A stretch of DNA of 64,000 bases, taken from Geosporobacter subterraneus DSM 17957. GTDB taxonomy: Bacteria > Bacillota > Clostridia > Peptostreptococcales > Thermotaleaceae. The stretch covers positions 55,390-119,389 of the forward strand of contig NZ_FQZV01000005.1 of the NCBI RefSeq assembly GCF_900142145.1, in the 5' to 3' direction. The translations under genes and the position numbers were made by a program. Under the pieces are notes generated by a model. It was given only the letters and a program-made list of their open reading frames with translations, searched no databases and was not told the DNA's origin. This document shows positions 40,935 through 50,381 of the stretch, piece by piece (the first letter of the stretch is position 1; each line of letters opens with the position of its first letter).

Positions 40935-40952
40935 AATTAGGAGGGATTTTAC

Positions 40953-41780
40953 TTGACGAAGGTAGGGCATGAGAGATTAAAGGAAACCGCATTGGAGATC
41001 CGAAGAAGTATTATTCGTTCTGTCCATGCAGCAGGATCTGGACATCCGGGAGGATCATTATCCGCTGTGGAAATATTAACGGCACTGTATTTTGAAAAAA
41101 TGCAGATAGATCCAGCAAACCCAAAGTGGGAGGATAGAGACCGGTTTATCCTGTCAAAGGGGCATGCTGCACCTGTGCTGTATGCAGCCCTGGCAGAAAG
41201 AGGATTCTTCCCCAAAGAAGAACTTCTAAAACTGAGACATGTGGGTGCCATGTTGCAGGGGCATCCTGAAATGAAGGGGACTCCAGGAGTTGAAATGTCT
41301 ACCGGTTCTTTAGGACAAGGCTTTTCCACCAGTATAGGTATGGCACTGGGGGCTAAGCTAGATCAGCGAAGCAATCGTATTTATGTACTTTTAGGGGACG
41401 GAGAAGTACAGGAAGGTATTGTCTGGGAGGCGGCTATGGCTGCTGCCCACTATAAGCTGGATAATTTAACTGCTTTTATGGATTATAACGGACTGCAAAT
41501 TGATGGGAATACTGACGAAGTTATGAATATTGATCCTGTTACGGATAAATGGAAGAGCTTTGGATGGAATGTTCTTGTGATTGATGGTCATGATTTTGAT
41601 CAGATTTTTGATGCACTGGAAAAAGCAGAGAACACAAAAAATCAGCCAACCATGATCATTGCAAAGACTGTAAAAGGTAAAGGTGTATCCTTTATGGAAA
41701 ACCAGGTGAGCTGGCATGGAAATGCACCTAAGAAGGAAGAGGCTGAAAAGGCTTTGGAAGAACTAGGAGGTGTGCTGTAA
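40953..41780 (+). CDS. Transketolase, N-terminal subunit
   Basis: Thiamine diphosphate-dependent enzyme of the non-oxidative pentose phosphate pathway, in the two-subunit form found in many Clostridia. 275 residues with a TTG start after AGGAGGG. It has [24 protein letters not shown], and the ThDP/metal motif [13 protein letters not shown] ... D-Y-N-G-L-Q-I-D-G. The stop overlaps the next start by one base (TAATG), and both subunits are needed for activity. Confidence 0.94.
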   Translation: MTKVGHERLKETALEIRRSIIRSVHAAGSGHPGGSLSAVEILTALYFEKMQIDPANPKWEDRDRFILSKGHAAPVLYAALAERGFFPKEELLKLRHVGAMLQGHPEMKGTPGVEMSTGSLGQGFSTSIGMALGAKLDQRSNRIYVLLGDGEVQEGIVWEAAMAAAHYKLDNLTAFMDYNGLQIDGNTDEVMNIDPVTDKWKSFGWNVLVIDGHDFDQIFDALEKAENTKNQPTMIIAKTVKGKGVSFMENQVSWHGNAPKKEEAEKALEELGGVL

Positions 41781-42721
41781 TGACTGAAAAAATTGCAACC
41801 CGCGACGCCTACGGAAAAGCTTTAGCTGAACTAGGAAAGTGCAACGAAAATGTAGTAGTATTGGATGCAGACTTATCAAAATCTACTAAGACTGCAGTAT
41901 TTCAAAAGGAATTTCCGAGTCGATTCTTCAATATGGGTATTGCTGAACAAAATCTTATGGGCACAGCTGCTGGTTTAGCCGCTGTCGGAAAAATACCTTT
42001 TGCCAGTACCTTTGCGATGTTTGCAACAGGCAGAGCCTTTGAGATCATTCGAAATTCTATCTGTTATCCAAAGCTGAATGTAAAAATCTGTGCTACTCAT
42101 GCAGGAATCACTGTAGGTGAGGACGGCGCTTCCCACCAGTCTTTGGAAGATTTAGCATGTATGCGTGTCATTCCGAATATGGTTGTGATAAATCCTGCTG
42201 ATGCAGTAACCACACGAAAAGCAATTTTTGCTGTTGCAGAACATCAAGGACCTGTTTATGTACGATTGGGAAGATTAAATGTACCTGTGATTTATGATGA
42301 GGCAGATATAAGCTTTGAAATCGGAAAAGGAATAGAGGTTCGGGACGGTAAGGATGTAACCCTGGTAGCTACCGGCATCATGGTATCAGAGGCCTTAAAG
42401 GCCCGAGAGCTTCTGGCACAAGAGGGAATCGATGCCCGTGTTATTGATATCCATACCATTAAGCCTATAGATAAAGACATCCTTGTAAAGGCTGCATTAG
42501 AAACCGGTGCCATCGTTACTGCAGAGGAGCATAATATCGTTGGCGGTTTAGGATCTGCGGTAGCGGAGGTTCTAGGGGAGCTTCAACCTGTGCCGATCAA
42601 GCGGATCGGTACGAAAGATACCTTCGGTGAATCAGGAAAACCTGATGAATTAATGAAAAAATATGGCTTAACGGCAGAGGCGATTGCGGAAGCTGCCAAG
42701 GCTGTAATAGGGATGAAATAA
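41780..42721 (+). CDS. Transketolase, C-terminal subunit
   Basis: Supplies the pyrimidine-binding and C-terminal domains of the split transketolase. The 313 residues include D-A-D-L-S-K-S-T, F-N-M-G-I-A-E-Q-N-L-M-G-T-A-A-G-L-A (catalytic Glu), F-A-M-F-A-T-G-R-A-F-E-I-I-R, H-A-G-I-T-V-G-E-D-G-A-S-H-Q-S-L-E-D, and the transketolase_C region I-V-T-A-E-E-H-N-I-V-G-G-L-G. Translationally coupled to the N-terminal subunit. A large hairpin terminator follows 29 bp on. Confidence 0.94.
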   Translation: MTEKIATRDAYGKALAELGKCNENVVVLDADLSKSTKTAVFQKEFPSRFFNMGIAEQNLMGTAAGLAAVGKIPFASTFAMFATGRAFEIIRNSICYPKLNVKICATHAGITVGEDGASHQSLEDLACMRVIPNMVVINPADAVTTRKAIFAVAEHQGPVYVRLGRLNVPVIYDEADISFEIGKGIEVRDGKDVTLVATGIMVSEALKARELLAQEGIDARVIDIHTIKPIDKDILVKAALETGAIVTAEEHNIVGGLGSAVAEVLGELQPVPIKRIGTKDTFGESGKPDELMKKYGLTAEAIAEAAKAVIGMK

Positions 42722-42749
42722 GGAGAAACCATTTTTAAAACAATAAATC

Positions 42750-42804
42750 ATATATACATAAAAATACCTTCCAACTTGTTTGGAAGGTATTTTTATGTAT
42801 ATAT
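42750..42804. terminator. Large perfect hairpin terminator after transketolase
   Basis: A 25-bp perfect inverted repeat (42750-42774 and 42780-42804) with a 5-nt loop CTTGT. The core is AAAATACCTTCCAA against TTGGAAGGTATTTT. Its T-run suits termination of the transketolase operon. Confidence 0.85.
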
Positions 42805-42962
42805 CCCGTGTTTGTAATTTTGAAAAACAAATTGTTAAATTAATTTTAAAGAGGCAGGCATCAGTTTTATTAAAAAATGGCTAATTTACAACAAAACGCC
42901 GCGAAAAACCTCCAAACTTATATTATTGACAAAATTATAAAAATTAATTATAATTTTATTGT

Positions 42963-43039
42963 ACACGTTTGCAAAATATAGAAATAAAATTATACGAATG
43001 TTAATAAATTAATAACGTTTTAATATGAACACGTTTGCA
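42963..43039. promoter_or_regulatory. Two LacI-family operators before the oligouronide ATPase gene
   Basis: The 11-mer ACACGTTTGCA occurs at 42963-42973 and again at 43029-43039. An AACGTT core lies between at about 43012-43019. LacI/GalR-family operators centre on CG with A/T flanks (TGCAAACGTGT on the other strand), and a LacI-type regulator is encoded at 54947. The same 11-mer recurs before the substrate-binding protein. Confidence 0.7.
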
Positions 43040-43088
43040 ATATCTTGCATGTGCACAAGAGAAAAGTAGAGGATAGAGGAGTGAAGAT

Positions 43089-44210
43089 ATGGCTGAGGTA
43101 GTATTAAAAAAAGTTGTAAAAACATATCCGAATGGATTTAAGGCTGTACATGGAATTGACTTACACATTAAAGATGGAGAGTTTATGGTTTTTGTAGGCC
43201 CTTCAGGATGTGCGAAATCCACTACCCTTAGAATGGTAGCCGGTCTTGAAGAAATTACAGGGGGAGAAATTTGGATCGGAGACAAATGTGTAAATGAAAT
43301 TCCTCCGAAGGATAGAGGAATAGCTATGGTTTTTCAAAACTATGCACTATATCCTCACATGTCAGTATATGATAATATGGCATTTGGTCTAAAACTCCAA
43401 AAAACTCCTAAAGAAGAGATAGACAGAAGGGTCATGGATGCAGCTGAAAAGCTGGAAATAACAGAGCTTTTAGATAGAAAGCCGAAAGAAATGTCAGGTG
43501 GACAAAGACAAAGGGTTGCGGTAGGAAGAGCTATTGTAAGAAAGCCTGAGGTGTTTTTATTCGATGAGCCCTTATCAAACTTAGATGCAAAGCTTAGAGT
43601 GTCTATGAGGGTTCGAATTGCTCAGCTTCATGAACAACTAAAGCAAGAAGGACAACCGGCTACAATGATTTACGTAACCCATGACCAGGTAGAAGCTATG
43701 ACAATGGGAGACAGAATATGCGTTCTGAATTATGGAAAAATCATGCAGGTAGATACACCAATCAATCTTTACAGCAAACCTGCCAATAAATTTGTAGCTG
43801 GATTTATAGGAGCTCCTGCAATGAATCTTTTAGCAGCAGAACTTGTGAATGAGGGAGGAAAAGTAGCTGTTAAGTTACCGGAAATATTGCTTCATTTACC
43901 GAAAGAAAAAGCTAATAAGGTTAAAGGATATGTAGGAAAGAAAATATGGTTTGGGATCAGACCCGAACACATCGGTTCTTACGAAACTCATCCGGACAAA
44001 GAGGAATATGCAAATGGAGAAGTTACAGTAATAGAGCAACTGGGTAACGAAGAATTTATTTACTTTACTATTGGCGGGATTCAATATATTGCAAGACTAG
44101 ATTCAATGAAAGTGCAGAATATCTCAAAAGGAAAAGGTTGTAAATTTTGGTTTGATATGAATAAATGTCATTTCTTTGATTTTGAAAGTGAAGAAAATAT
44201 TTCATTGTAA
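43089..44210 (+). CDS. Sugar ABC transporter ATPase, UgpC/MsmX family
   Basis: Powers a carbohydrate importer. 373 residues: ABC domain (about 1-235) and a C-terminal TOBE regulatory domain with the G-I-R-P-E-H motif. Signature M-S-G-G-Q-R-Q-R, Walker B F-L-F-D-E-P-L-S-N-L-D-A-K-L and H-loop T-H-D-Q are intact. Walker A reads G-P-S-G-C-A-K-S-T: the usual G before the Lys is Ala. It is separate from the permease genes by two genes, with its own operators, and may serve more than one importer, as MsmX does in Bacillus. Confidence 0.9.
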   Translation: MAEVVLKKVVKTYPNGFKAVHGIDLHIKDGEFMVFVGPSGCAKSTTLRMVAGLEEITGGEIWIGDKCVNEIPPKDRGIAMVFQNYALYPHMSVYDNMAFGLKLQKTPKEEIDRRVMDAAEKLEITELLDRKPKEMSGGQRQRVAVGRAIVRKPEVFLFDEPLSNLDAKLRVSMRVRIAQLHEQLKQEGQPATMIYVTHDQVEAMTMGDRICVLNYGKIMQVDTPINLYSKPANKFVAGFIGAPAMNLLAAELVNEGGKVAVKLPEILLHLPKEKANKVKGYVGKKIWFGIRPEHIGSYETHPDKEEYANGEVTVIEQLGNEEFIYFTIGGIQYIARLDSMKVQNISKGKGCKFWFDMNKCHFFDFESEENISL

Positions 44211-44280
44211 TAAATTCACTATATTCAAATGGATATTATGAAAACGTTATATTAAAACTTACTATGTTAGGATGGATATT

Positions 44281-45363
44281 ATGAAAATACTAGACTTTGC
44301 AGAGCATTATATTAATAATTATAAAAGATATAAAGAGAAATGGAACTATGAAGACGGTTGTATATTTAAAGGTGCTTTAGATTTATATAAAGCTACTCAG
44401 GATAAGAAGTACTTCCAATTTGTTTTAGATCATATTAATGAAGCCATTACAGAAGAAGGATCCATTTTAAAGTATGAAGTAGAAGAATTTAATATTGATA
44501 ATATTAACTGTGGTAAGGTGTTATTCGATCTTTATGAAGCAACCGGAGATGGAAAATATGTAAAGGCTATTCATAAACTTTATGAACAGTTAAAGAGACA
44601 TCCTCGTACAGAGGAAGGAAACTACTGGCACAAGAAGATTTACCCGAATCAAGTTTGGTTAGATGGATTATATATGGCCATGCCTTTTTATGCTAAATAC
44701 GAAAAAGAATTTAAGGGTACAAATGCCTATGAAGATATCTACAAACAATTGAAGGTAGTAAGAGAAAGAATGTTTGATGATGAAAAATCTTTATATTATC
44801 ACGGTTATGATGAAAGCAGAAAAGAAAGATGGAGCAATCCTGAAACAGGGTTATCGCCTAATTTTTGGAGCAGGTCAATGGGTTGGCTTCTGATGGCTTT
44901 TGTTGATATACTAGAGATACTGGATAGGGAAACTAGTCAATGGACAGAAATAAGAGACATGTTCGAAGAAGCTGTTGCCGGAGTTTTAAAATATCAAGAT
45001 GTTGAAAGTTCTATGTGGTATCAGGTGATTGATAAGCCGGAGGAAGAAGGAAACTATTTAGAAACCTCAGGAACCCTGATGATTGCCTATGGAATCCTAA
45101 AGGGAGTAAGATTAGGGTGCTTGCCGGACTGCTATAGAGTATTTGGAGAAAAGGCTTTTGAAGGAACCATAAAAAAGTATCTGGATATTGAGAAAAAAGA
45201 ATTAGGTGGTATATGCGGTGTAGCTGGTTTAGGCAATATGCCTTATAGAGATGGAAGCTATGCGTATTACATCTCAGAGCCAATTTTACCAAATGATCAT
45301 AAAGGTGTTGGAGCATTGTTTATGGCTTATGGAGAAGTGTTGAAGCTAACCTCTGATAACTAA
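44281..45363 (+). CDS. GH105 unsaturated glucuronyl/galacturonyl hydrolase (YteR/YesR-like)
   Basis: Splits the unsaturated uronic acid from the non-reducing end of pectin or rhamnogalacturonan fragments. The 360-residue all-helical protein has V-W-L-D-G-L-Y-M-A-M-P-F-Y-A-K-Y (catalytic Asp region), F-W-S-R-S-M-G-W-L-L-M-A and Y-L-E-T-S-G-T-L-M-I-A-Y-G-I, characteristic of GH105/GH88. It has no signal peptide, so it acts on imported oligosaccharides. The ATG at 44281 is preferred, with TAGGA upstream. The ATG at 44272 adds three residues. Confidence 0.87.
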   Translation: MKILDFAEHYINNYKRYKEKWNYEDGCIFKGALDLYKATQDKKYFQFVLDHINEAITEEGSILKYEVEEFNIDNINCGKVLFDLYEATGDGKYVKAIHKLYEQLKRHPRTEEGNYWHKKIYPNQVWLDGLYMAMPFYAKYEKEFKGTNAYEDIYKQLKVVRERMFDDEKSLYYHGYDESRKERWSNPETGLSPNFWSRSMGWLLMAFVDILEILDRETSQWTEIRDMFEEAVAGVLKYQDVESSMWYQVIDKPEEEGNYLETSGTLMIAYGILKGVRLGCLPDCYRVFGEKAFEGTIKKYLDIEKKELGGICGVAGLGNMPYRDGSYAYYISEPILPNDHKGVGALFMAYGEVLKLTSDN

Positions 45364-45414
45364 AATGCAGTATTTGTGCAATATGGTTTAAAATATATTT
45401 TTTCTATAAACTAC

Positions 45415-45482
45415 ACACGTTTGCACATACTTAAAACCTTTGATTAAAAAGTATTGACGCGAATAAAATGTAAACGTTTACA
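45415..45482. promoter_or_regulatory. LacI-type operator and perfect palindrome before the importer operon
   Basis: ACACGTTTGCA at 45415-45425 is identical to the two sites before the ATPase gene. TGTAAACGTTTACA (45469-45482) is a perfect 14-bp palindrome that also fits the cre consensus for CcpA. A possible -35 TTGACG lies at 45454. Dual control by a pathway repressor and catabolite repression is plausible. Confidence 0.68.
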
Positions 45483-45571
45483 TTGTGTTGGACAATCACT
45501 TTAACTTACTACTTGTGGAAGTAATTGCAACACCATATAAAAACAAGCAATATAAAAAGGGAGGAAGAAGA

Positions 45572-46879
45572 ATGAAAAAGATAGCAAAGATAATGGCAAT
45601 TGTACTCACATTGGCACTGTTATTTACAGCATGTGCACCAAAGAATCCAAGTACGGGCAACACAGGAGATCAATCAAAGGAAGTAAGCTTAAGATTCTCT
45701 TGGTGGGGTGGAGATGAAAGACATGAAAAGACGCTAGAAGTGATTAAGCTTTATGAAGAATTGAATCCAGGCGTTAAGATTACAGCTGAGTATGGTGGCT
45801 GGCAAGGGCATTTGGAAAAAATTACTACTCAAATTCTCGGTAATACAGCAGCAGATATTATACAAATTAACTGGAACTGGATCGCTGCTTTTTCAAAAGA
45901 TGGCAGCGGATTCTATGATTTAAATACATTAGCAGATTATATTGATCTTGGAAACTACGAAGATCATTTGCTGGCACAAACAACAGTAAATGGAAAATTA
46001 AACGGTCTTCCAGTAGGTATCGCTGGTAAAGTATTCTACTACAATGCTAACACGTGGGAAAAAGCTGGAGTACCAATTCCAAAAACTTTTGATGAGTTAT
46101 TTGCTGCGGCACCGGTATTTAAAGAAAAGCTAGGAAAAGATTATTATCCATTTGATTTAGATCAATACGGTGCTTTCCTAATGACACTATATTATCTGGA
46201 GCAAAAAACAGGCAAGCCTTTTATCGGAGATGACAATCAAGTAGCTTATACAGCAGCTGAGCTAGAAGAAGCTTATGAGTTCTATCTAAAAATGGTAGAG
46301 GCAGGTGTAACCCCTTCCATAGAAGCAAGGGCAGCTGCAGGCAATGTTCCTGTTGATCAGACTCCGGGTTGGATTCAAGGGAAATACGGTGGTACTTATG
46401 AGTGGGATAGTGCAATCAATAAGTTTCAACAATCCTTAGAAGGAGATCAAAAAATAGTAACGGGTGAATTTTTAACAGGAATTGGATCCCATCCTTCTGC
46501 TTTAGCAAAAGTTTCAATGGTGTATGGGATTAACAAAAATACAAAATATCCGGAAGAAGCTGCTAAATTCTTAAATTTCCTAGTATCAGACCCTCGAGCC
46601 ACAGAAATATTAGGAACTTCAAGAGGAATTCCTGCAAATAAAGCGGCTGTAGAAACACTTGTAAGCAAAGATCAATTAAAAGGTTTAACATTTGAAGGAA
46701 ATACTAAAGTAAATGAATTTATTGGACAAGGTATTAGCCCATACTTCGAAGCAGACGAGCTTCAACAATTCTACAGAGCAGTAATTGAAGAATTAGGTTA
46801 TGGCAAACTTACTGCAGCCCAAGCAGCTGAAAAAACGATTAAAGAAGTGAATAGACTATTAAAAGAAAAAGCAAATTAA
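45572..46879 (+). CDS. Extracellular solute-binding lipoprotein, oligouronide importer
   Basis: 435 residues from the ATG at 45572 after GGGAGG. The lipoprotein signal ends L-F-T-A-C. The mature protein is a family 1 (carbohydrate) binding protein: L-R-F-S-W-W-G-G-D-E-R-H, I-T-A-E-Y-G-G-W-Q-G-H, and the C-terminal A-A-K-F-L-N-F-L-V-S-D-P. Neighbouring GH28, GH105, KduI and KduD genes suggest that it binds oligogalacturonides or unsaturated pectin fragments. Two permease genes follow on the same strand. Confidence 0.9.
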   Translation: MKKIAKIMAIVLTLALLFTACAPKNPSTGNTGDQSKEVSLRFSWWGGDERHEKTLEVIKLYEELNPGVKITAEYGGWQGHLEKITTQILGNTAADIIQINWNWIAAFSKDGSGFYDLNTLADYIDLGNYEDHLLAQTTVNGKLNGLPVGIAGKVFYYNANTWEKAGVPIPKTFDELFAAAPVFKEKLGKDYYPFDLDQYGAFLMTLYYLEQKTGKPFIGDDNQVAYTAAELEEAYEFYLKMVEAGVTPSIEARAAAGNVPVDQTPGWIQGKYGGTYEWDSAINKFQQSLEGDQKIVTGEFLTGIGSHPSALAKVSMVYGINKNTKYPEEAAKFLNFLVSDPRATEILGTSRGIPANKAAVETLVSKDQLKGLTFEGNTKVNEFIGQGISPYFEADELQQFYRAVIEELGYGKLTAAQAAEKTIKEVNRLLKEKAN

Positions 46880-46931
46880 CTATTTCAGGGGGAGATTCTC
46901 CCCCTTAAACCATAAGTTGGAGGATACAATA

Positions 46932-47816
46932 ATGACGAAATTATTGAAAAAATATGAAGGGATGTTGTATATTACCCCATGGCTAATAGGAATTATCGTT
47001 TTTACAGCCTTCCCCTTTATCACATCCTTTGTACTGAGTTTTACAAACTATAATTTGATGTCTGCTCCTAAATTTATTGGACTTCAGAATTATATTACAA
47101 TGTTTAGGAGTCCGGATTTTAGAAAAGCTTTTGGGGTAACTTTTAGATACGTTGCCATAACGGTTCCTTTAAAATTGGCCTTTGCATTATTTATTGCCTA
47201 TATATTAAACTTTAAAATAAAAGGAGTTAACTTCTTTAGAACTGCCTATTACCTACCGTCAATACTAGGGGGAAGTGTAGCCATATCAATCTTATGGAGA
47301 TTTTTATTTGCTGATACAGGGCTGATTAATATTTTTCTGGGATTTTTAGGTTTTCAAAGTATCAGTTGGCTGGGAAATCCAACGTATGCTATTTTTACCT
47401 TGAGTCTTTTAAGAGTTTGGCAATTTGGATCACCGATGGTTATTTTTTTAGCAGCATTAAAAAATATTCCTGAATCTTTATATGAGGCGGCAAAAATTGA
47501 TGGAGCCAGCAAAGTAAGTATGTTCTTTAAAATAACGCTGCCGCTGATTACTCCAGTAGTGTTTTTTAACTTCATTATGCAATTAATACAAGCATTTCAA
47601 GAGTTCAATGCGCCTTACATTATTACAGGTGGTGGTCCTCTGAAATCAACCTATTTACTGCCTTTAATGATTTACGATAACTCCTTCAAATATTTTAAAA
47701 TGGGATACGGAAGTGCTTTATCATGGTTCCTGTTTGTGGTTATTATGATATTTACAGCGATTACATTTAGGTCTGAAAAATATTGGGTGCACTACTCAGA
47801 TGGAGGGGATGAATGA
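46932..47816 (+). CDS. Sugar ABC transporter permease, MalF type
   Basis: 294 residues with six membrane helices. The MalF-type N-terminus Y-I-T-P-W-L-I-G-I-I-V-F-T-A-F-P is present. The coupling loop is E-A-A-K-I-D-G-A-S-K-V-S-M-F-F-K-I-T-L-P. The ATG at 46932 follows GGAGG by eight bases. It pairs with the MalG-type permease, whose start overlaps its stop by four bases (ATGA). The closest recognisable organisation is the yesOPQ-type rhamnogalacturonan importer. Confidence 0.92.
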   Translation: MTKLLKKYEGMLYITPWLIGIIVFTAFPFITSFVLSFTNYNLMSAPKFIGLQNYITMFRSPDFRKAFGVTFRYVAITVPLKLAFALFIAYILNFKIKGVNFFRTAYYLPSILGGSVAISILWRFLFADTGLINIFLGFLGFQSISWLGNPTYAIFTLSLLRVWQFGSPMVIFLAALKNIPESLYEAAKIDGASKVSMFFKITLPLITPVVFFNFIMQLIQAFQEFNAPYIITGGGPLKSTYLLPLMIYDNSFKYFKMGYGSALSWFLFVVIMIFTAITFRSEKYWVHYSDGGDE

Positions 47817-48724
47817 TGGAAGCTAAAAGCATGAAGAGAGAAGAAGAATTAGTGAAAATAGATAAAATCCGTAGAAAAAGAAGACACAGAAAAGAGCAGA
47901 TCGGCAAAGCAATAAGATATGCTATATTAGTTTCTGTAGGGCTTATCATGTTATACCCTCTTATTTGGCTGATAGGAGCTTCTTTTAAGACAAATGCAGA
48001 AATCTTTACTTCTATTGGATTCATGCCTAAAGATTTCGATTTTTCAGGTTATATAAGAGGGTGGAGAACATCGACTGAATATACTTTTGCTAGGTATTTT
48101 GCAAACACTTTTAAAATCGTTATTCCAAAGGTAATATTAACGGTGATATCAACTGTATTAACTGCTTACGGTTTTGCAAGATTTAAAATTCCGGGCAAAA
48201 AATATCTATTCAGTATCTTAATTGGTACACTATTGTTGCCAAATGTGGTTTTAAGAATACCTCAATATTTGATGTACAGGGAATTCAACTGGTTGAACTC
48301 TTATAAACCATTAGTAGTACCGGCAGCTTTTGCAGTAGATGCATTTTTCGTATTTATGCTGATACAATTTCTAAGAGGGCTTCCTAAAGATCTGGAAGAA
48401 GCTGCAGTAATTGATGGATGTAACTCATTTCAAGTACTAATATATGTATTAATACCTATGTTAAAACCAGCTATTATCTCCGTGGCTCTGTTCCAATTCA
48501 TGTGGACGATGAACGATTTCTTAGGACCATTAATCTACATTTCAAGTGTAGAAAAATATCCTGTTTCCATTGCCCTTAAGATGTCTATGGACGCTAGTGC
48601 TATTGTACAGTGGAATCAAGTTCTAGCCATGTCAGTAATTGCATTACTTCCATCACTAATTGTTTTCTTCTTAGCTCAAAAACACTTTGTTGATGGTATA
48701 TCTACTACGGGTATGAAAGGCTAG
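47813..48724 (+). CDS. Sugar ABC transporter permease, MalG type
   Basis: 303 residues with six membrane helices. About 35 charged residues precede the first helix. The coupling loop reads E-E-A-A-V-I-D-G-C-N-S-F-Q-V-L-I-Y-V-L-I-P. The C-terminus Q-K-H-F-V-D-G-I-S-T-T-G-M-K-G is the typical MalG end. ATG 47813 or 47816 may be used, and both are close behind GGAGGGG. It forms the membrane channel with the MalF-type partner and needs the ATPase encoded at 43089. Confidence 0.92.
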   Translation: MMEAKSMKREEELVKIDKIRRKRRHRKEQIGKAIRYAILVSVGLIMLYPLIWLIGASFKTNAEIFTSIGFMPKDFDFSGYIRGWRTSTEYTFARYFANTFKIVIPKVILTVISTVLTAYGFARFKIPGKKYLFSILIGTLLLPNVVLRIPQYLMYREFNWLNSYKPLVVPAAFAVDAFFVFMLIQFLRGLPKDLEEAAVIDGCNSFQVLIYVLIPMLKPAIISVALFQFMWTMNDFLGPLIYISSVEKYPVSIALKMSMDASAIVQWNQVLAMSVIALLPSLIVFFLAQKHFVDGISTTGMKG

Positions 48725-48800
48725 GCGATATCGTAAAAAGGGAATAGATGCGTGTTATGAAGAGATTAGTAAAGAGCAAAGCTTATTATCGGGAGGAACT

Positions 48801-50381
48801 ATGAAGTTTGATATTATATCAGTAACATCAAGGACAATAACAATAGAAGTTGTAAGTGATGAATGTGTTTACGCCAAGAATAACTTTGAGATTTATTTAG
48901 ATGGAGAAGTTACTAAATTATCAAATAAAAATGTAACAACCATATCTGGTTTGGAGCCAAATAAAGAATATGAGGTTTATTTGAAGGATATCAATGCATT
49001 GTCTTATAGTAACATCAAAATTTTTAGAACGAAGTATGAATGTGCAACTTTAAACGTCAAAGATTTCGGAGCATTAGGGACTGGCAACCAGTACGATACC
49101 GCAGCGCTGCAGGCTGCAATATTGGCCTGTCCAGAAGACGGAAGGGTGGTTATTCCACCGGGAAACTATTTAACTGCCCCCCTTTTTTTGAAAAGCAATA
49201 TGACCCTGGAAATTCAAAAAGGAGCTATACTTTTAGGCAGTACGATAAGGAGAGATTATCCTATACTGCCAGGCATTATTCAAACAACAGATAAAAGTGA
49301 TGAATTGTATTTAGGTTCATGGGAAGGCGATCCGGCAGATTGCTTTGCCAGTTTAATAACGGGTATAGGGGTAAAAAATGTTAAGATAATTGGAGAAGGA
49401 ATTATTGACGGAAATGCATCCTTTGAGAATTGGTGGAAGGACGCAAAGCAAAAAAGGACGGCATGGAGACCGAGATTAATATTTTTAAAAGATTGTAGTA
49501 ATATTTTAATAGAAGATATTACTGTACAAAATTCACCTTCATGGACAATCCACCCAATGTTTTGTGAAAATTTAAAGCTAATCAATCTAAAAATAGTGAA
49601 TCCTAAGGATTCGCCAAACACAGATGGAATCAATCCCGAATCTTGTAACCATGTAGAGATCATAGGCGTGGACTTCTCTGTTGGAGATGATTGTATCGCA
49701 ATCAAGTCAGGAAAAATATATATAGGGCGAAAACTAAAAACTCCGTCACAGGACATTATCATTAGAAATTGTCATATGAAATTTGGACATGGTGCAATTG
49801 TTATTGGTAGTGAGATGGCAGGAGGAATTAAAAATATATATGCTTCTAGGTGTATTTTTGAAGAAACCGATCGCGGAATCAGAATAAAGACAAGAAGAGG
49901 CAGAGGTAAAGACGGCATTATAAATGGAATTAATGCTGAAAATATTATTATGAAAAAAGTCTTAACGCCCTTTGTAATCAACTGTTTTTATTTCTGTGAC
50001 CCTGATGGGAAGACTGAATATGTTTGGAGTAAAGAAAAACTGCCTGTAGATGAAAGAACACCATCTATTAGAAACGTCTATATAAAGGATATTATTTGTG
50101 AAGGGTGCGAGGTTGCTTCAGGATTTATCTATGGCTTGCCTGAAAAAAAGATTGAGAATATAACTCTTGAAAATATTAGGATGAGCTTCACCTTAGATGC
50201 AAAACCAGGCTACCCTGCAATGATGAGTTTCTTAGATGAACAGGTAAGAGCAGGATTCTTTATAGGCAACGCAAAAAATGTAATGATTAAAAACTTTACA
50301 ACTGAAAATGTTATAGGTGACCCTTTTATTTTTTCAGAAGTTGAAGGGTTATTTTATCAAAATTACAAGGAGGTATTTTAA
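48801..50381 (+). CDS. Glycoside hydrolase family 28 (exo-polygalacturonase-like)
   Basis: 526 residues without a signal peptide, so intracellular. A fibronectin-III-like N-terminal domain (about 1-80) precedes the right-handed beta-helix. The GH28 catalytic set is complete: N-T-D-G, V-G-D-D-C-I-A-I-K-S-G, G-H-G-A-I-V-I-G-S and R-G-I-R-I-K-T. A D-F-G-A-L-G-T-G-N-Q-Y-D-T-A-A-L motif opens the helix. It probably trims galacturonic acid from imported oligogalacturonides. Its stop overlaps the kduI start by one base. Confidence 0.92.
   Translation: MKFDIISVTSRTITIEVVSDECVYAKNNFEIYLDGEVTKLSNKNVTTISGLEPNKEYEVYLKDINALSYSNIKIFRTKYECATLNVKDFGALGTGNQYDTAALQAAILACPEDGRVVIPPGNYLTAPLFLKSNMTLEIQKGAILLGSTIRRDYPILPGIIQTTDKSDELYLGSWEGDPADCFASLITGIGVKNVKIIGEGIIDGNASFENWWKDAKQKRTAWRPRLIFLKDCSNILIEDITVQNSPSWTIHPMFCENLKLINLKIVNPKDSPNTDGINPESCNHVEIIGVDFSVGDDCIAIKSGKIYIGRKLKTPSQDIIIRNCHMKFGHGAIVIGSEMAGGIKNIYASRCIFEETDRGIRIKTRRGRGKDGIINGINAENIIMKKVLTPFVINCFYFCDPDGKTEYVWSKEKLPVDERTPSIRNVYIKDIICEGCEVASGFIYGLPEKKIENITLENIRMSFTLDAKPGYPAMMSFLDEQVRAGFFIGNAKNVMIKNFTTENVIGDPFIFSEVEGLFYQNYKEVF

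Noticed and set aside
42722..43088. A small gene in the gap before the sugar ATPase
   Set aside because: The stretch is fully explained by a 25-bp hairpin terminator, two operators and promoter-like AT-rich DNA. No ORF with a ribosome site is present.
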